This document shows positions 16,805 to 25,688 of a stretch of 64,000 nt of DNA, piece after piece; positions within the stretch are counted from its first letter, which is position 1; each line of letters opens with the position of its first letter. Origin of the DNA: Amycolatopsis mongoliensis (GTDB lineage: Bacteria; Actinomycetota; Actinomycetes; Mycobacteriales; Pseudonocardiaceae). Below the pieces are notes generated by a model. That model was not told the DNA's origin, searched no databases, and saw only the letters and a list, made by a program, of their open reading frames with translations. A program made the translations under genes and the position numbers. Location of the stretch: the NCBI RefSeq assembly GCF_030285665.1, contig NZ_CP127295.1, positions 5,890,001-5,954,000 of the forward strand, read 5' to 3'.

Positions 16805-17817
16805 GATCGGGTTCGCCGCCACAGGGCGAGTGCCGTCGCGGCGAGCGCGCTTCCGCCCGCGGCGAGCAGGCCGTGGTGCTGGCTGGCCCAAAGCTGGAGG
16901 CTGCGCGGCGAGGACTTGGCGTCGAACTCACCGTGGGCGCCGAAGTCGTGACCACGTGGACCGTCGGCGGGGTGCCACAGGTTCGCCGGCTGGTCGGCCG
17001 GCTTGGGGTGGGCGGTCTGCTGGGACCGCAGGCCGGTGTCGGCGAGGTAGCGGTCGAGGACGCCCGGGGCGACGGCGTTGGCGATCAGGGTGCCGACGGT
17101 GCTGCCACCGACCCAGTATTCGCGCCGGCGCGGGTGGTCGGCGGCGTACAGGACAGCACGGGCGGCGACCTCGGGCTGGTAGATCGGCGGGACGGGCTGG
17201 GCGTGGTGCGGCAGCCGGGAGAGCACCCAGGAGAACTGCGGGGTGTTGACCGCGGGCATCTGCACCATCGTGACGCGGACCTTGCTGCGTTCGGACAGCA
17301 GTTCGCAGCGCAGGGACTCGTGGAAGCCTTGGACCGCGTGCTTGGCACCGCAGTAGGCGGTCTGCAGCGGGATGCCGCGGTAGGCCAGCGCCGAGCCGAC
17401 CTGCACGACCGTGCCGTGGTCGCGGGGTTTCATCCGGTCGAGTGCGGCCATGGTGCCGTAGACGTAGCCGAGGTAGCTGACCTCGGTGACGCGGCGGAAC
17501 TCCTCGGGCCGGATGTCGGCGAAGCGGGCGAACACCGAGGTGAACGCGACGTTGACCCACACGTCGATCGGCCCGAGCTCCTCCTCGACCCGGTCGGCGG
17601 CGGCGTCGACCTGCTCGACGTCGGCGACGTCGGTGGGGAGGGCGAGCGCGGTACCGCCGGCGGCGCGGATGTCGTCGGCGGCCGCCTTCAGGCCTTTCTC
17701 GCCGCGCGCGAGGAGCGCGACGCGGGCGTGCCGGGCGCCGAACGCGCGGGCCACGGCGCGGCCGATCCCGCCGCTGGCGCCGGTCACGACGACCACTTGG
17801 TTCCGGGTGTCTGTCAT
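16801..17817 (-). CDS. SDR-family oxidoreductase with C-terminal membrane tail
   Basis: A 338-aa short-chain dehydrogenase. The nucleotide-binding motif TGASGGIG lies at residues ~12-19, NVAF occupies the NNAG position, and the catalytic Ser (VGSALAYRG) and YCGAK (Tyr-x3-Lys) follow. After the ~250-aa Rossmann domain comes a polar extension and a terminal hydrophobic segment ending WRRTRS, which looks like a tail anchor. The ATG at 17817 is preceded by a GAGAGGA ribosome-binding site. It is part of the TPP-enolase-FAD operon. The substrate is unknown; long SDRs of this type often act on lipids or sugars. Confidence 0.82.
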   Translation of the reverse strand: MTDTRNQVVVVTGASGGIGRAVARAFGARHARVALLARGEKGLKAAADDIRAAGGTALALPTDVADVEQVDAAADRVEEELGPIDVWVNVAFTSVFARFADIRPEEFRRVTEVSYLGYVYGTMAALDRMKPRDHGTVVQVGSALAYRGIPLQTAYCGAKHAVQGFHESLRCELLSERSKVRVTMVQMPAVNTPQFSWVLSRLPHHAQPVPPIYQPEVAARAVLYAADHPRRREYWVGGSTVGTLIANAVAPGVLDRYLADTGLRSQQTAHPKPADQPANLWHPADGPRGHDFGAHGEFDAKSSPRSLQLWASQHHGLLAAGGSALAATALALWRRTRS

Positions 17818-17828
17818 AGGATTCCTCT

Positions 17829-18137
17829 CTACCGAGCGGTGCGGGCGGCGATCGCCCAGGTGGCGGCACCGGCGGCGCTCGTCAGGGCGAAGGTCCGCCA
17901 TCGGGGTGCCGCGGCGGCCAGTCCGAGCATGCTCACGCCGTGCGCGGCGTCGATGGTCCACATCCACCGGGTGCTGTCCGGTTTCGCCAGCGTGACGGCC
18001 GCCTGGACCACGTGGCGCACGCCCAGCGCGGTCCCGACCTGTGCTTGCTCCCGTCGCTCCCGGAACACCGTCCGGGAAGCGGCCAGCAGGATGCCTCCCC
18101 ACACCGCGCGCAGGGCGGCGACCTGCCGGGCCCTCAT
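17829..18137 (-). CDS. Small conserved-looking membrane protein
   Basis: A 102-aa protein with two to three moderately hydrophobic segments (around VWGGILLAAS, VSMLGLAAAA and AAGAATWAIAA) and a basic N-terminus. The ATG overlaps the upstream FAD/Fe-S gene stop by 4 bp and the SDR follows after 11 bp, so it belongs to the operon. I do not recognise a named family. Because two neighbours carry membrane tails, it may be their membrane partner; that is inference. Confidence 0.7.
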   Translation of the reverse strand: MRARQVAALRAVWGGILLAASRTVFRERREQAQVGTALGVRHVVQAAVTLAKPDSTRWMWTIDAAHGVSMLGLAAAAPRWRTFALTSAAGAATWAIAARTAR

Positions 18138-21100
18138 CGCGTCCTCCGCCGTGCGAGGCGACGCGCGGCGATCCCGGCGGCGGTGGCGCCGATCGCGAGG
18201 CCGGCGAGCAGCGCGCCACGCCGGGATGGCGCCGGGGGGACCGGGTCGTCGTCCAACCCGGTGGCGAGCAGTTCGGCGAGGTGGACGCCTTCGCGGTCGT
18301 TGCTGTCGAGCTGGTGGATCTGGGTGCGGCAGCTGAAGCCGTCGGCCAGGACGACCGTGTCGCCGTCGGCCTCACGCACGCGGGGGAGCAGAACGCGCTC
18401 GGCGCAGGCTTCGCTGACCTCGAGGTGGCCTTTCTCGAAGCCGAAGTTGCCGGCCAAGCCGCAGCACCCCGAGTCGAGGTGCTCGGCAACAACACCGGCG
18501 GACTTCAGCAATTGCCGGTCGGCGTCCCAGCCCATGATCGCGTGCTGGTGGCAGTGGACCTGCGCGATCGCCTTCGCGTCCAGCTGCGGCGGCCGGTAGC
18601 CGGGGGAGCGTTCGGTGAGCAGCTCGGCGAGGGTGACGGTCTGCTCGCGCAGCCGCCGGACGTCCTGGTCGCCGGGGAACAGGTCGAAGGCGTCGGAGCG
18701 GAAGACCGCGGTGCAGCTCGGTTCCAAGCCGACGATGAGCCCGCCGTCCCGCAAGTGCGGGGCCAGTTCCCGCACGGTGCGGGCGAGGATGTGCTTGGCG
18801 GTGCCGAGCTGGCCGGTGGAGATCCAGGTCAGGGCACAGCAGACCGGGTTCGCCGGCATGGTGACCCGCCACCCGGCGTCCTCCATGATCCGCACGGCCG
18901 CCTGGCCGACGTGCGGGTGGAAGGAATTGGTGAAGGTGTCCGGCCACAGCAGCACCGTGCCGCGCGCACCGGTGCCGCGGGGCGCGCGGCGGGAGAACCA
19001 CTGCTGCAGCGTTTCTCCGGCGAACAGCGGGATCTCGCGATTCTCGACTCCCGCGGCCAACGTGGCGAGCCGGGCCGGCCCAGGGGTGTGCGTCAGCGCG
19101 TTGACCAGCTTCCCGGCGCGGAGCTTGCCGACGACCTGGGCGACGGCGGGCAGCCAGCCCATCGTGAAGTCCGAGCGCGGCCGTCGCCACGGACGGCCTT
19201 CGTAGTGGTGGGACAGGAACTCCGCCTTGTACGTCGCCATGTCCACATTGGCCGGACAGTCGGTCTTGCATCCCTTGCAGGACAGGCAGAGATCGAGAGC
19301 GTCGCGGACTTCGGTCGACCGCCAGCCATCGCCGACGGGGCTGTCGCCGTGCCCGTCGAGCATCTCGAACAGCAGCCGCGCCCGGCCGCGGGTGGAATGC
19401 TCTTCTTCGCCGGTGACCTGGTAGGAGGGGCACATGACCTCGCCGCCGCTGGTGGTGTGCTGCCGGCAGCGCCCGACCCCGACGCAGCGATTGGCGGCCT
19501 GGGCGAAGGAGCCTCCGTCGTCGGGGAACCGGAAGTGCAGGCCTTGCGGGTCGGCCGGCGCCCAGCTGCCGCCGAGGCGCAGGTTCTCGTCGAGGCGGTA
19601 GGGGGCGACGACCTTGCCGGGGTTCATCCGGTCGTCCGGGTCGAAGATCGCCTTCAGCCGCCCGAACGCCGTGACGATCTCGGTACCGAACATCTTCGGC
19701 AGAAGCTCGCCCCGGGACTGGCCGTCGCCGTGCTCGCCGGAGAAGGAACCGCCGAACTCGGCGACGAGGTCGGCCGCGCGTTCCATGAACCGGCGGTAGG
19801 TCGCGACGCCGTCGGCGCTGTAGAGGTCGAACGGGATGCGGGTGTGCACGCAGCCCTGTCCGAAGTGGCCGTAGAGGCTGGGCCCGGTGTCGCCGGCGTA
19901 GCCGAACTCCTCGTACAGCCGTGTGAGCCGCCGCAGGTAGTCCCCGAGCCGTTCCGGGGCGACGGCGGAATCCTCCCAGCCTTCGAAGGTGTCGCGTTTG
20001 CCGGGCAGGTGCGCGGTGGCGCCGAGCCCGGCTTCGCGGACCTGCCACAGCTCGTTCTCGCGAGCCGGGTCGTCGAGGAACTCGACGTCGGCCTCGTGCT
20101 CGGTGTCGTGCAGCGCCTCGAGCATCGTGTGTGCCTGCCGGTCGGCCTCGTCGTGCGTGGACGCGGCGAACTGGACCATCAGGAACGCGCGCCCCTGCGG
20201 CAGCTCGGAAAGCGCCTGCGGGTTCATGCCCTTGATCTGCTGGTCCCGGATCAGCTTGTGGTCGACGCCTTCGAGCGCGACCGGTTCGTGCGGGAGGATG
20301 GCCGGCACGGCGTCGGCGGCGGTCGCGATGTCCGGGTAGCCCAGCACGACGAGCGTGCGTTCGGGCAGCACCGGGACGAGCTTCAGCTCGGCGCGCAGCA
20401 CGGTGACCAATGTGGATTCGGAGCCGACGAGCAGCCCGGCGACGTCGAACTGGTGTTCCGGCAGCAGGGAATCCAGGTTGTAGCCGGAGACGCGGCGCGG
20501 GATGTCGGGGAACCGGCGGCGGATCTCCTCGGCGTACTCGTCGCGCAGCCGGCGCAGCCGGCGGTAGATCGCGGCGCGCGGGTCGCCGTGGCGTTCGATC
20601 TCGGTGTACTCCTCGTCGGTGGTCTCGCCGCACCAGAACCGGGTGCCGTCGGCCAGGAGGACTTCCAGGCGGGCGATGTTGTCGACGACCTTGCCGGTGC
20701 GCTGGGCGGTGGCGCCGCAGGAGTTGTTGCCGATCATCCCGCCGAGGGTGCAGTTCATGTGCGTGGCCGGTTCCGGCCCGTAGCGCAGGCCGGTGTCGGC
20801 GAGCTGCCGGTTCAGCTCGTCGAGCACGATGCCCGGTTGCACGACGCAAGTGCGCGCTTCGGCGTCGACGGACTCCAGTGTCGTGCAGTACTTCGACCAG
20901 TCGAGCACCACGGCGGTGTTGGTGCACTGCCCGGCCAGGCTCGTCCCGCCGCCGCGGGACAGCACCGGCGCGCCGAAGTCGCGTGCGACGGCGAGCGCTT
21001 CGGCCGCGTCCTCGGGCGTGCGGGGCACGACGACGCCGAGGGGGACCTGCCGGAAGTTCGAGGCATCGGTCGAGTAGGCGGCACGGGAACCCGGATCGAA

Positions 21101-21211
21101 CCGGACTTCACCCCGGACGCGATCCCGCAGCGCGCCGGTGAGGGCGGCGAGGTCGATGTCGGGACGTTCCGGGCGCCGGATCACCGGGGCGGGCAGCTCC
21201 ACCTGGGTCAC
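18134..21211 (-). CDS. FAD- and Fe-S-dependent oxidoreductase (D-2-hydroxyacid dehydrogenase type)
   Basis: A 1025-aa protein. It holds an FAD_binding_4 domain with SRGGGTSLAGQ and GGMIGNNSCG, then the FAD-oxidase C domain, then a 4Fe-4S region (CLSCKGCKTDCP, preceded by a Cys-containing GVGRCRQH segment), then CCG-type Cys motifs (CCALTW, DSGCCGLAGNFG). This is the D-lactate/glycolate dehydrogenase plus GlpC-like arrangement. It probably oxidises a 2-hydroxyacid and passes electrons to quinone. The GTG at 21211 is chosen for its GAAGGAGG ribosome-binding site and 4-bp overlap with the enolase gene. Unusually, it ends in a hydrophobic segment with a basic tail (RRLARRRTR), suggesting membrane anchoring. 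Confidence 0.88.
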   Translation of the reverse strand: MTQVELPAPVIRRPERPDIDLAALTGALRDRVRGEVRFDPGSRAAYSTDASNFRQVPLGVVVPRTPEDAAEALAVARDFGAPVLSRGGGTSLAGQCTNTAVVLDWSKYCTTLESVDAEARTCVVQPGIVLDELNRQLADTGLRYGPEPATHMNCTLGGMIGNNSCGATAQRTGKVVDNIARLEVLLADGTRFWCGETTDEEYTEIERHGDPRAAIYRRLRRLRDEYAEEIRRRFPDIPRRVSGYNLDSLLPEHQFDVAGLLVGSESTLVTVLRAELKLVPVLPERTLVVLGYPDIATAADAVPAILPHEPVALEGVDHKLIRDQQIKGMNPQALSELPQGRAFLMVQFAASTHDEADRQAHTMLEALHDTEHEADVEFLDDPARENELWQVREAGLGATAHLPGKRDTFEGWEDSAVAPERLGDYLRRLTRLYEEFGYAGDTGPSLYGHFGQGCVHTRIPFDLYSADGVATYRRFMERAADLVAEFGGSFSGEHGDGQSRGELLPKMFGTEIVTAFGRLKAIFDPDDRMNPGKVVAPYRLDENLRLGGSWAPADPQGLHFRFPDDGGSFAQAANRCVGVGRCRQHTTSGGEVMCPSYQVTGEEEHSTRGRARLLFEMLDGHGDSPVGDGWRSTEVRDALDLCLSCKGCKTDCPANVDMATYKAEFLSHHYEGRPWRRPRSDFTMGWLPAVAQVVGKLRAGKLVNALTHTPGPARLATLAAGVENREIPLFAGETLQQWFSRRAPRGTGARGTVLLWPDTFTNSFHPHVGQAAVRIMEDAGWRVTMPANPVCCALTWISTGQLGTAKHILARTVRELAPHLRDGGLIVGLEPSCTAVFRSDAFDLFPGDQDVRRLREQTVTLAELLTERSPGYRPPQLDAKAIAQVHCHQHAIMGWDADRQLLKSAGVVAEHLDSGCCGLAGNFGFEKGHLEVSEACAERVLLPRVREADGDTVVLADGFSCRTQIHQLDSNDREGVHLAELLATGLDDDPVPPAPSRRGALLAGLAIGATAAGIAARRLARRRTR

Positions 21212-22323
21212 GGATTCCTCCTTCGGATCGAGTACTCGGCCGCGGCGTCGGCCCGGAAGGTGAGTCCGTGGCCGGGTGCGGACACCGAGGGGCTGACGGT
21301 GCCGCCGGTGGGGTCGAGGCAGCCGTCGAAGAACAGCCGCTCGATGCGGTCGTGGTCGGCGAACCATTCGATGTGCCGGAAGTTCTGCGTCGCGACGGCG
21401 GCGTGCGCGGAGAGGTTCGGCGCGCAGTGCGCGGAGACGTCCCGGTTGGCCGCGGCGGCGAGGGCGGTGGCGCGGCGCCATTCGGTGAACCCGCCGCAGC
21501 GGGTGACGTCGACCTGCAGGCAGTCGACGGCCGGGAGCATCCGCGCGAAGTAGGACAGGTCGTAGCCGTACTCCCCGGCGGCGACGTCGGGGCCGCCCGG
21601 GAAACGGACGGCCGCGAGCCCCGCGAGGTCGTCGCTGGAGACGGGTTCTTCGAACCAGGTGACGCCCCACTCCAGCAGGCGTTCGGCGACGCGGCGGGCC
21701 TGCCCGGCCGAATAGGCGCCGTTGGCGTCGACGAAGATCTCGACGTCGTCACCGACCTTGTCGCGGGTCAGCGCGACACGGTCGAGGTCGCGGCGCACCG
21801 TGCCGCCCCACGACTCGCCGATCTTGATCTTCACCCGCGGGATGCGCTGCCGGCGCACCCAATGATCCAGCTGGGCCACCAGCTCCCCGTCGGACATCGT
21901 GGTGAAGCCGCCGCTTCCGTAGACGTCGACGGCGTCGTGGACGCGCCCGAGCAGGCGGCACAGCGGCAGATCGAGCCACCGGGCCGCGGCGTCCCACAAC
22001 GCGACGTCGACCGCGGACAGAGCGCACGACACCAGGCCGGGCCGGCCGAGGTTGCGGATGGCGCGCTGCATGGCCGCCCACGCGGCCGGCACGTCGGCCA
22101 GCGGCCGCCCGGTGATCGTGGCGGCGAGCGGGCCGGCGATCAGGGGCACGCACGAGGCGTCGGCGTAGGTCCAGCCGAGGCCGGCGACCGGTCCGGCGTC
22201 GACCCGGACGACGACGATCGTCGTGGCCTCCCACGCCAGCGTGCCGTCGCCCTCGGGTGCCGGGGTGGGCACCCGGTAGGCGTCCGCGCGGACCCGGTCG
22301 ATGGCGGGGGACGGGCCGGGCAT
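21208..22323 (-). CDS. Enolase-superfamily (mandelate racemase/muconate lactonizing type) enzyme
   Basis: A 371-aa enzyme with the capping domain and TIM barrel of the superfamily. VKIKIG provides the K-x-K base. Metal ligands are expected at DANGAY, WFEEP and AAGEYG. HCAPNLSAH supplies a candidate second catalytic His. These enzymes abstract the proton alpha to a carboxylate (sugar-acid dehydratases, racemases, cycloisomerases). Lying between a TPP enzyme and a 2-hydroxyacid dehydrogenase, an acid-sugar dehydratase is plausible; the specific substrate cannot be read from the sequence. It overlaps both neighbours. Confidence 0.85.
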   Translation of the reverse strand: MPGPSPAIDRVRADAYRVPTPAPEGDGTLAWEATTIVVVRVDAGPVAGLGWTYADASCVPLIAGPLAATITGRPLADVPAAWAAMQRAIRNLGRPGLVSCALSAVDVALWDAAARWLDLPLCRLLGRVHDAVDVYGSGGFTTMSDGELVAQLDHWVRRQRIPRVKIKIGESWGGTVRRDLDRVALTRDKVGDDVEIFVDANGAYSAGQARRVAERLLEWGVTWFEEPVSSDDLAGLAAVRFPGGPDVAAGEYGYDLSYFARMLPAVDCLQVDVTRCGGFTEWRRATALAAAANRDVSAHCAPNLSAHAAVATQNFRHIEWFADHDRIERLFFDGCLDPTGGTVSPSVSAPGHGLTFRADAAAEYSIRRRNP

Positions 22324-24116
22324 CAGTTCTTCCTGCCGGGCAGGAACTCCTGCAGCTTCGTCTTGACGCCCTGCACGACGAGGTGGAACGCGTCCGGATC
22401 GCCCTTGAGCACCGACTGGGCGGCCGACTTCATCTGCTCGAAGGTGGCGTGCGGCGGGATCGGCGGCACCTCGGGGTCGCAGCGGACGTCGAGCACGGCC
22501 GGCTTGCCCGCGGACAGCGCCGTGTCCCAGGCCGGGCCGAGCTGGTCCGGCTTGTCGACGGTGATCGCGGTGAGCCCGAGGGAGAGCGCGAAGCCGGCGT
22601 AGTCGACGTCGGGCAGGCTCTGGGACTCCTCGAACTTCGGCGCGCCGCCCATCGCGCGCAGCTCCCAGGTGACCTGGTTGAGGTCGTTGTTGTGGAAGAC
22701 GCAGATCACGCAGGTCGGGTCGGTCCACAGGTGCTGGTAGCGGGCGATGGTGATCAGCTCGGCGAGGCCGTTCATCTGCATGGCGCCGTCGCCGACGAGG
22801 GCGATCACCGGCCGGTCCGGGTGGGCGAACTTCGCGCCGATGGCGTACGGTACACCCGGTCCCATGGTGGCCAGCGTCCCCGACAGCGACCCGCGGATGT
22901 CGCCGCGGATGCGCAGGTTGCGGGCGTACCAGTTGGTGGAGGATCCGGAGTCCGCGGTGACGATGGCGTTCTCCGGGATCCGGCGCGACAGTTCGGACAC
23001 GATGGCCATCGGGTTCACCGGGTCGGCGTCCACCGCGGCTTCCCGCTCGACGGTGTCCCACCAGGAGGCGACGTTCTTCTCGATCGTCTCGCGCCACGAG
23101 CGGTCCGGTTTGCCCGTGAGCTTGGGCAGCAGCGCGCGCAGGGTGGCCGCGGCATCGCCGACGAGGTTGACCTCGGTCGGGTAGCGCATCCCGATGAGCC
23201 GGCCGTCCAGGTCGATCTGCACGGCGCGGGCCTGGCCGAAGTCCGGCAGGAACTGGCTGTAGGGGAAGTTCGAGCCGACGATCAGCAGGGTGTCGCAGTC
23301 GCGCATGAGCTCGTAGCTCGGCCGGGTGCCGAGCAGCCCGATCGCGCCGGTGACGTAGGGCAGCTCGTCGGACAGGACGTCCTTGCCCAGCAACGCCTTC
23401 GCCACCCCCGCGCCGGTGACCTCGGCGAGCTGCCGGACCTCTTCGGCCGCGCCGCGCGCGCCCTGCCCGACCAGGACGGCGACCTTTTCGCCGGCGTTGA
23501 GCACCGCTGCTGCGGCGTCGAGGTCGTGCTCGGGCGGCACCGGGGCCGACCAGGACGTGCCCGGCGGGCTGGAGGGCACCTGCTTGAAGGCGTGCTTCGG
23601 CGCTTCGTAGGGCTCTTCCTGCAGGTCGGCGGGGATGATCAGCGCGGTCGGGCAGCGGGACGCTTGCGCCGTGCGGATCGCCCGGTCGAGCGCGTTGGGC
23701 AGTTGCTCGGCGACGTTGACCTCGACGAGGTATTCGCTCGCGACGTCCTTGAAGAGCGCCTGCAGGTCGATCTCCTGCTGGTAGCTGCCGCCCATGGCGC
23801 TGCGGGCGGTCTGCCCGACGATCGCGACGACCGGGACGTGGTCGAGTTTCGCGTCGTAGAGCCCGTTGAGCAGGTGGATGGCGCCGGGACCGGAGGTGGC
23901 CATGCAGACGCCGACGCGTCCGCTGAACTTCGCGTACCCGACCGCTGCGAAGGCGGCCATCTCCTCGTGCCGTGCTTGGACGAAGCGTGGCTGGTTGTCC
24001 GCCTTGCCGAACGAGGCGACGAGGCCGTTGATCCCGTCGCCCGGGTAGGCGAAGACCTGCTCGACACCCCACTCGCGCAACCGCTGGAGCAGGTAGTCGC
24101 CGACCGTCTGAGTCAT
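22323..24116 (-). CDS. TPP-dependent pyruvate oxidase/dehydrogenase-like enzyme
   Basis: A 597-aa three-domain thiamine diphosphate enzyme. The catalytic Glu sits in ARHEEMAAFAA (E51, matching E50 of PoxB), the central domain binds FAD or ADP, and the TPP motif begins GDGAMQMNG and ends with NN in CVFHNNDLNQ. Overall it resembles pyruvate:quinone oxidoreductase (PoxB/Pqo), which converts pyruvate to acetate and CO2. Acetolactate- or oxalyl-CoA-type relatives cannot be ruled out. It is the first gene of a six-gene overlapping minus-strand operon. Confidence 0.85.
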   Translation of the reverse strand: MTQTVGDYLLQRLREWGVEQVFAYPGDGINGLVASFGKADNQPRFVQARHEEMAAFAAVGYAKFSGRVGVCMATSGPGAIHLLNGLYDAKLDHVPVVAIVGQTARSAMGGSYQQEIDLQALFKDVASEYLVEVNVAEQLPNALDRAIRTAQASRCPTALIIPADLQEEPYEAPKHAFKQVPSSPPGTSWSAPVPPEHDLDAAAAVLNAGEKVAVLVGQGARGAAEEVRQLAEVTGAGVAKALLGKDVLSDELPYVTGAIGLLGTRPSYELMRDCDTLLIVGSNFPYSQFLPDFGQARAVQIDLDGRLIGMRYPTEVNLVGDAAATLRALLPKLTGKPDRSWRETIEKNVASWWDTVEREAAVDADPVNPMAIVSELSRRIPENAIVTADSGSSTNWYARNLRIRGDIRGSLSGTLATMGPGVPYAIGAKFAHPDRPVIALVGDGAMQMNGLAELITIARYQHLWTDPTCVICVFHNNDLNQVTWELRAMGGAPKFEESQSLPDVDYAGFALSLGLTAITVDKPDQLGPAWDTALSAGKPAVLDVRCDPEVPPIPPHATFEQMKSAAQSVLKGDPDAFHLVVQGVKTKLQEFLPGRKN

Positions 24117-24196
24117 GGAAACTCCTCACCTGTACGTCGAAAGTGCTGGCGGATGCCCCGTGGCGGACCCGGTACTCCGCGGCCCGTCGAGCATCC

Positions 24197-24553
24197 CTAT
24201 TCGGGGAACATGTCCGGTTCTGTTTTTCCGGTGGTCTGGCCGAGCGCGGTCAGGACCCGGCGGGCGACCACCGCCGGCTCCGGCCGTCCGAGTTCCGGCC
24301 ACGCCGCGAGCACCAGGGGTGCTTCGCCACGCTCAGGCTCGAGCGCGAGGCACCACCCGGTCCCGTCGGTCCACTGGGCCATCAGCAATCTGCCCGGATG
24401 GCGAGGGCTCCGCTGGGACAGCGCGATGTAGGCGGTCGACGTGGTCCCGACCGCGCTCCACGACGCCGCCGGCTCGACCAGCAGCAGCCGGGCGACCGTT
24501 TCGACGTAGTCGCGCAGGGCTGCGGCCTCGGTGAACTCGGGATCCGGTTTCAC
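24197..24553 (-). CDS. DUF6292-family protein
   Basis: A 118-aa protein with the DUF6292 pattern: DYVETVARLLL, then STAYIALSQRSPRHPGRLLM, then TGWCLALEPE, ending in a helical LTALGQTTG region. The GTG at 24553 is picked because a GGAGG ribosome-binding site lies ~7 nt upstream; a longer extension has no such support. It is divergent from the marR gene and ends 80 bp before the TPP operon. Function is unknown. A second family member lies at 39630-40064. Confidence 0.72.
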   Translation of the reverse strand: MKPDPEFTEAAALRDYVETVARLLLVEPAASWSAVGTTSTAYIALSQRSPRHPGRLLMAQWTDGTGWCLALEPERGEAPLVLAAWPELGRPEPAVVARRVLTALGQTTGKTEPDMFPE

Positions 24554-24619
24554 GGTGACGCCTCCTTCCGCGGCGGCCGGCGGCTCGGGCCTGAAGTCGC
24601 TGTACCCGGTCCTGGCCCG

Positions 24620-24640
24620 TACTATGCTTGCGTGACGCAA
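24620..24640 (+). promoter_or_regulatory. marR promoter -10 and start-codon palindrome
   Basis: TACTAT (24620-24625) is a good -10 only 6 nt before the GTG at 24632, so the transcript would be leaderless. A perfect palindrome TTGCGT-G-ACGCAA (24628-24640) covers the start codon and is the likely autoregulatory operator of the MarR protein. Confidence 0.5.
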
Positions 24641-25105
24641 ATGAATGACGCGGATCACGGCGTCGATGCCGCGCTGGCGACCTTGCGGACGATGGTGGCG
24701 ATCGCGGACGCGACCGTCGAGCGCGCTACCGAGTCGCTGACCTTGACGCAGTTCCACGCACTGCGGGTCGTCGGCGAGCGCACCCCGGTCACGATGAGCC
24801 GCGTCGCCGAGGAACTGGCGATGAACCCGTCGACCGTCACCCGCGCGTGTGAGCGCCTGACGAGCCTTGACCTGCTGCAGAAGGCCCAGAATCCACTCAA
24901 CAGGCGGGAGACGCTCTTGGCGCCGACCGGCAAGGGGCGACAGCTGATCGAGCGGGTCGACGAGCATCGTCGACGCGCTCTGTCCGCCGTGCTCGACCGA
25001 CTCGACGGCGACGTCCGAGCGAGTGTCACGACTGCTTTCGCCGACTTCGCCCGCGCCGCCGCGGTCGGGGATTCGACCCGACATTTACTTGCGTATGACA
25101 AATGA
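24632..25105 (+). CDS. MarR-family transcriptional regulator
   Basis: A 157-aa winged-helix regulator: a helical dimerisation N-terminus, then the recognition region TMSRVAEELAMNPSTVTRAC followed by a wing with NRRETLLAPTGKG. The GTG at 24632 is preferred because it directly follows a -10 element (leaderless); an ATG at 24641 is the alternative. It probably represses itself through the palindrome over its start codon, and perhaps the divergent DUF6292 gene. The ligand is unknown; no cysteine-based redox motif is visible. Confidence 0.85.
   Translation: MTQMNDADHGVDAALATLRTMVAIADATVERATESLTLTQFHALRVVGERTPVTMSRVAEELAMNPSTVTRACERLTSLDLLQKAQNPLNRRETLLAPTGKGRQLIERVDEHRRRALSAVLDRLDGDVRASVTTAFADFARAAAVGDSTRHLLAYDK
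25083..25105. promoter_or_regulatory. Second, degenerate copy of the MarR palindrome
   Basis: CATTT and AAATG half-sites flank TTG...CAA around TTGCGTATGACAA, resembling the TTGCGTGACGCAA palindrome at the marR start. It overlaps the last codons of marR. Binding is unproven; it may regulate whatever once followed. Confidence 0.3.
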
Positions 25106-25480
25106 GAGTCGCTTTGCCCGGTTTCGATCAGGCCGACCGCTTCCGCCGGCAAGCCCGCCTCGCTCGACCGGTTCAAGCTTGCCGCCCGCCCGACCAGCGC
25201 ACCGGGCTGCTCAACGCCCCCACCTGGCACGGGCAGGCCCGCCATGCCTCGCGCCAGGGAGGGGTGGGGTGGCGTCCTGATGATCGACCTGGACTGGTTC
25301 AAGTGCATCCATGACACGCACGGCCATCCCGTGGGCGACGACGTTCTCGCGCAGGTCGTCACCGTGCTCATCAAGGCGGTCCGTCAGGGTGACACCGTCG
25401 GCCGCGACGGCGGGGAAGAGTTCGCCGCCCTGCTGCCGGGCGTCGACGAGGGCGAAGCCCGCGCGATCGCCGAACGCTGA
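25105..25480 (+). pseudogene. GGDEF diguanylate cyclase remnant
   Basis: Two frames together give a GGDEF domain. One contains DQRTGLLNAPTWHGQARHA, the expected TGLxN start of the domain. The second (from about 25244) continues GGVLMIDLDWFKCIHDTHGH and GRDGGEEFAALLPG, including the GGEEF active-site loop. The N-terminal sensory part is absent, the reading frame shifts near 25250, and the domain is cut after EARAIAER. It is therefore a decayed c-di-GMP synthase gene. Confidence 0.7.
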
Positions 25481-25688
25481 TGGCGCGCGCGATGTCGGGG
25501 CGGAGAGCGGGAGCCGCTTCTGCCGGCTTCGCGAGCGCGAGCTGCGGAGCTGTCGGTGTCCGAGCCGGCAGTTCGGCGGTGTGGAACGTCCGGCATCGGC
25601 CATCCCGGTAGCGGAGCAGCAGGTCGTCGAGCGGATCGGGGAACCATCCGGGTGGGTGGGCGGATCGGAGTGATCGGTGGCCGGCCAT
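25371..25688 (-). pseudogene. DUF2510 domain remnant
   Basis: A 105-codon frame whose residues ~12-40 read PPGWFPDP...LLRYRDGRCRTFHTAE. This matches the DUF2510 pattern (GWYPDP...LRYWDG..WTDHT) seen near the ends of actinobacterial membrane proteins. One expected Trp is replaced by Cys and no membrane segment follows, so it is likely a degraded fragment. It lies antisense to the junction between the GGDEF remnant and the TetR gene. Confidence 0.4.

Noticed and set aside
16892..17816. N-terminal extension of the GH15 gene into the SDR gene
   Set aside because: The ATG at 16804 overlaps the SDR stop in ATGA fashion; residues upstream have no homology.
18041..21553. Very long plus-strand frame over the FAD/Fe-S gene
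   Set aside because: Antisense shadow of a gene with complete FAD and Fe-S motifs.
24620..24640. HspR- or LexA-type operator
   Set aside because: The palindrome TTGCGTGACGCAA matches neither HAIR nor SOS-box consensus; MarR autoregulation is simpler.
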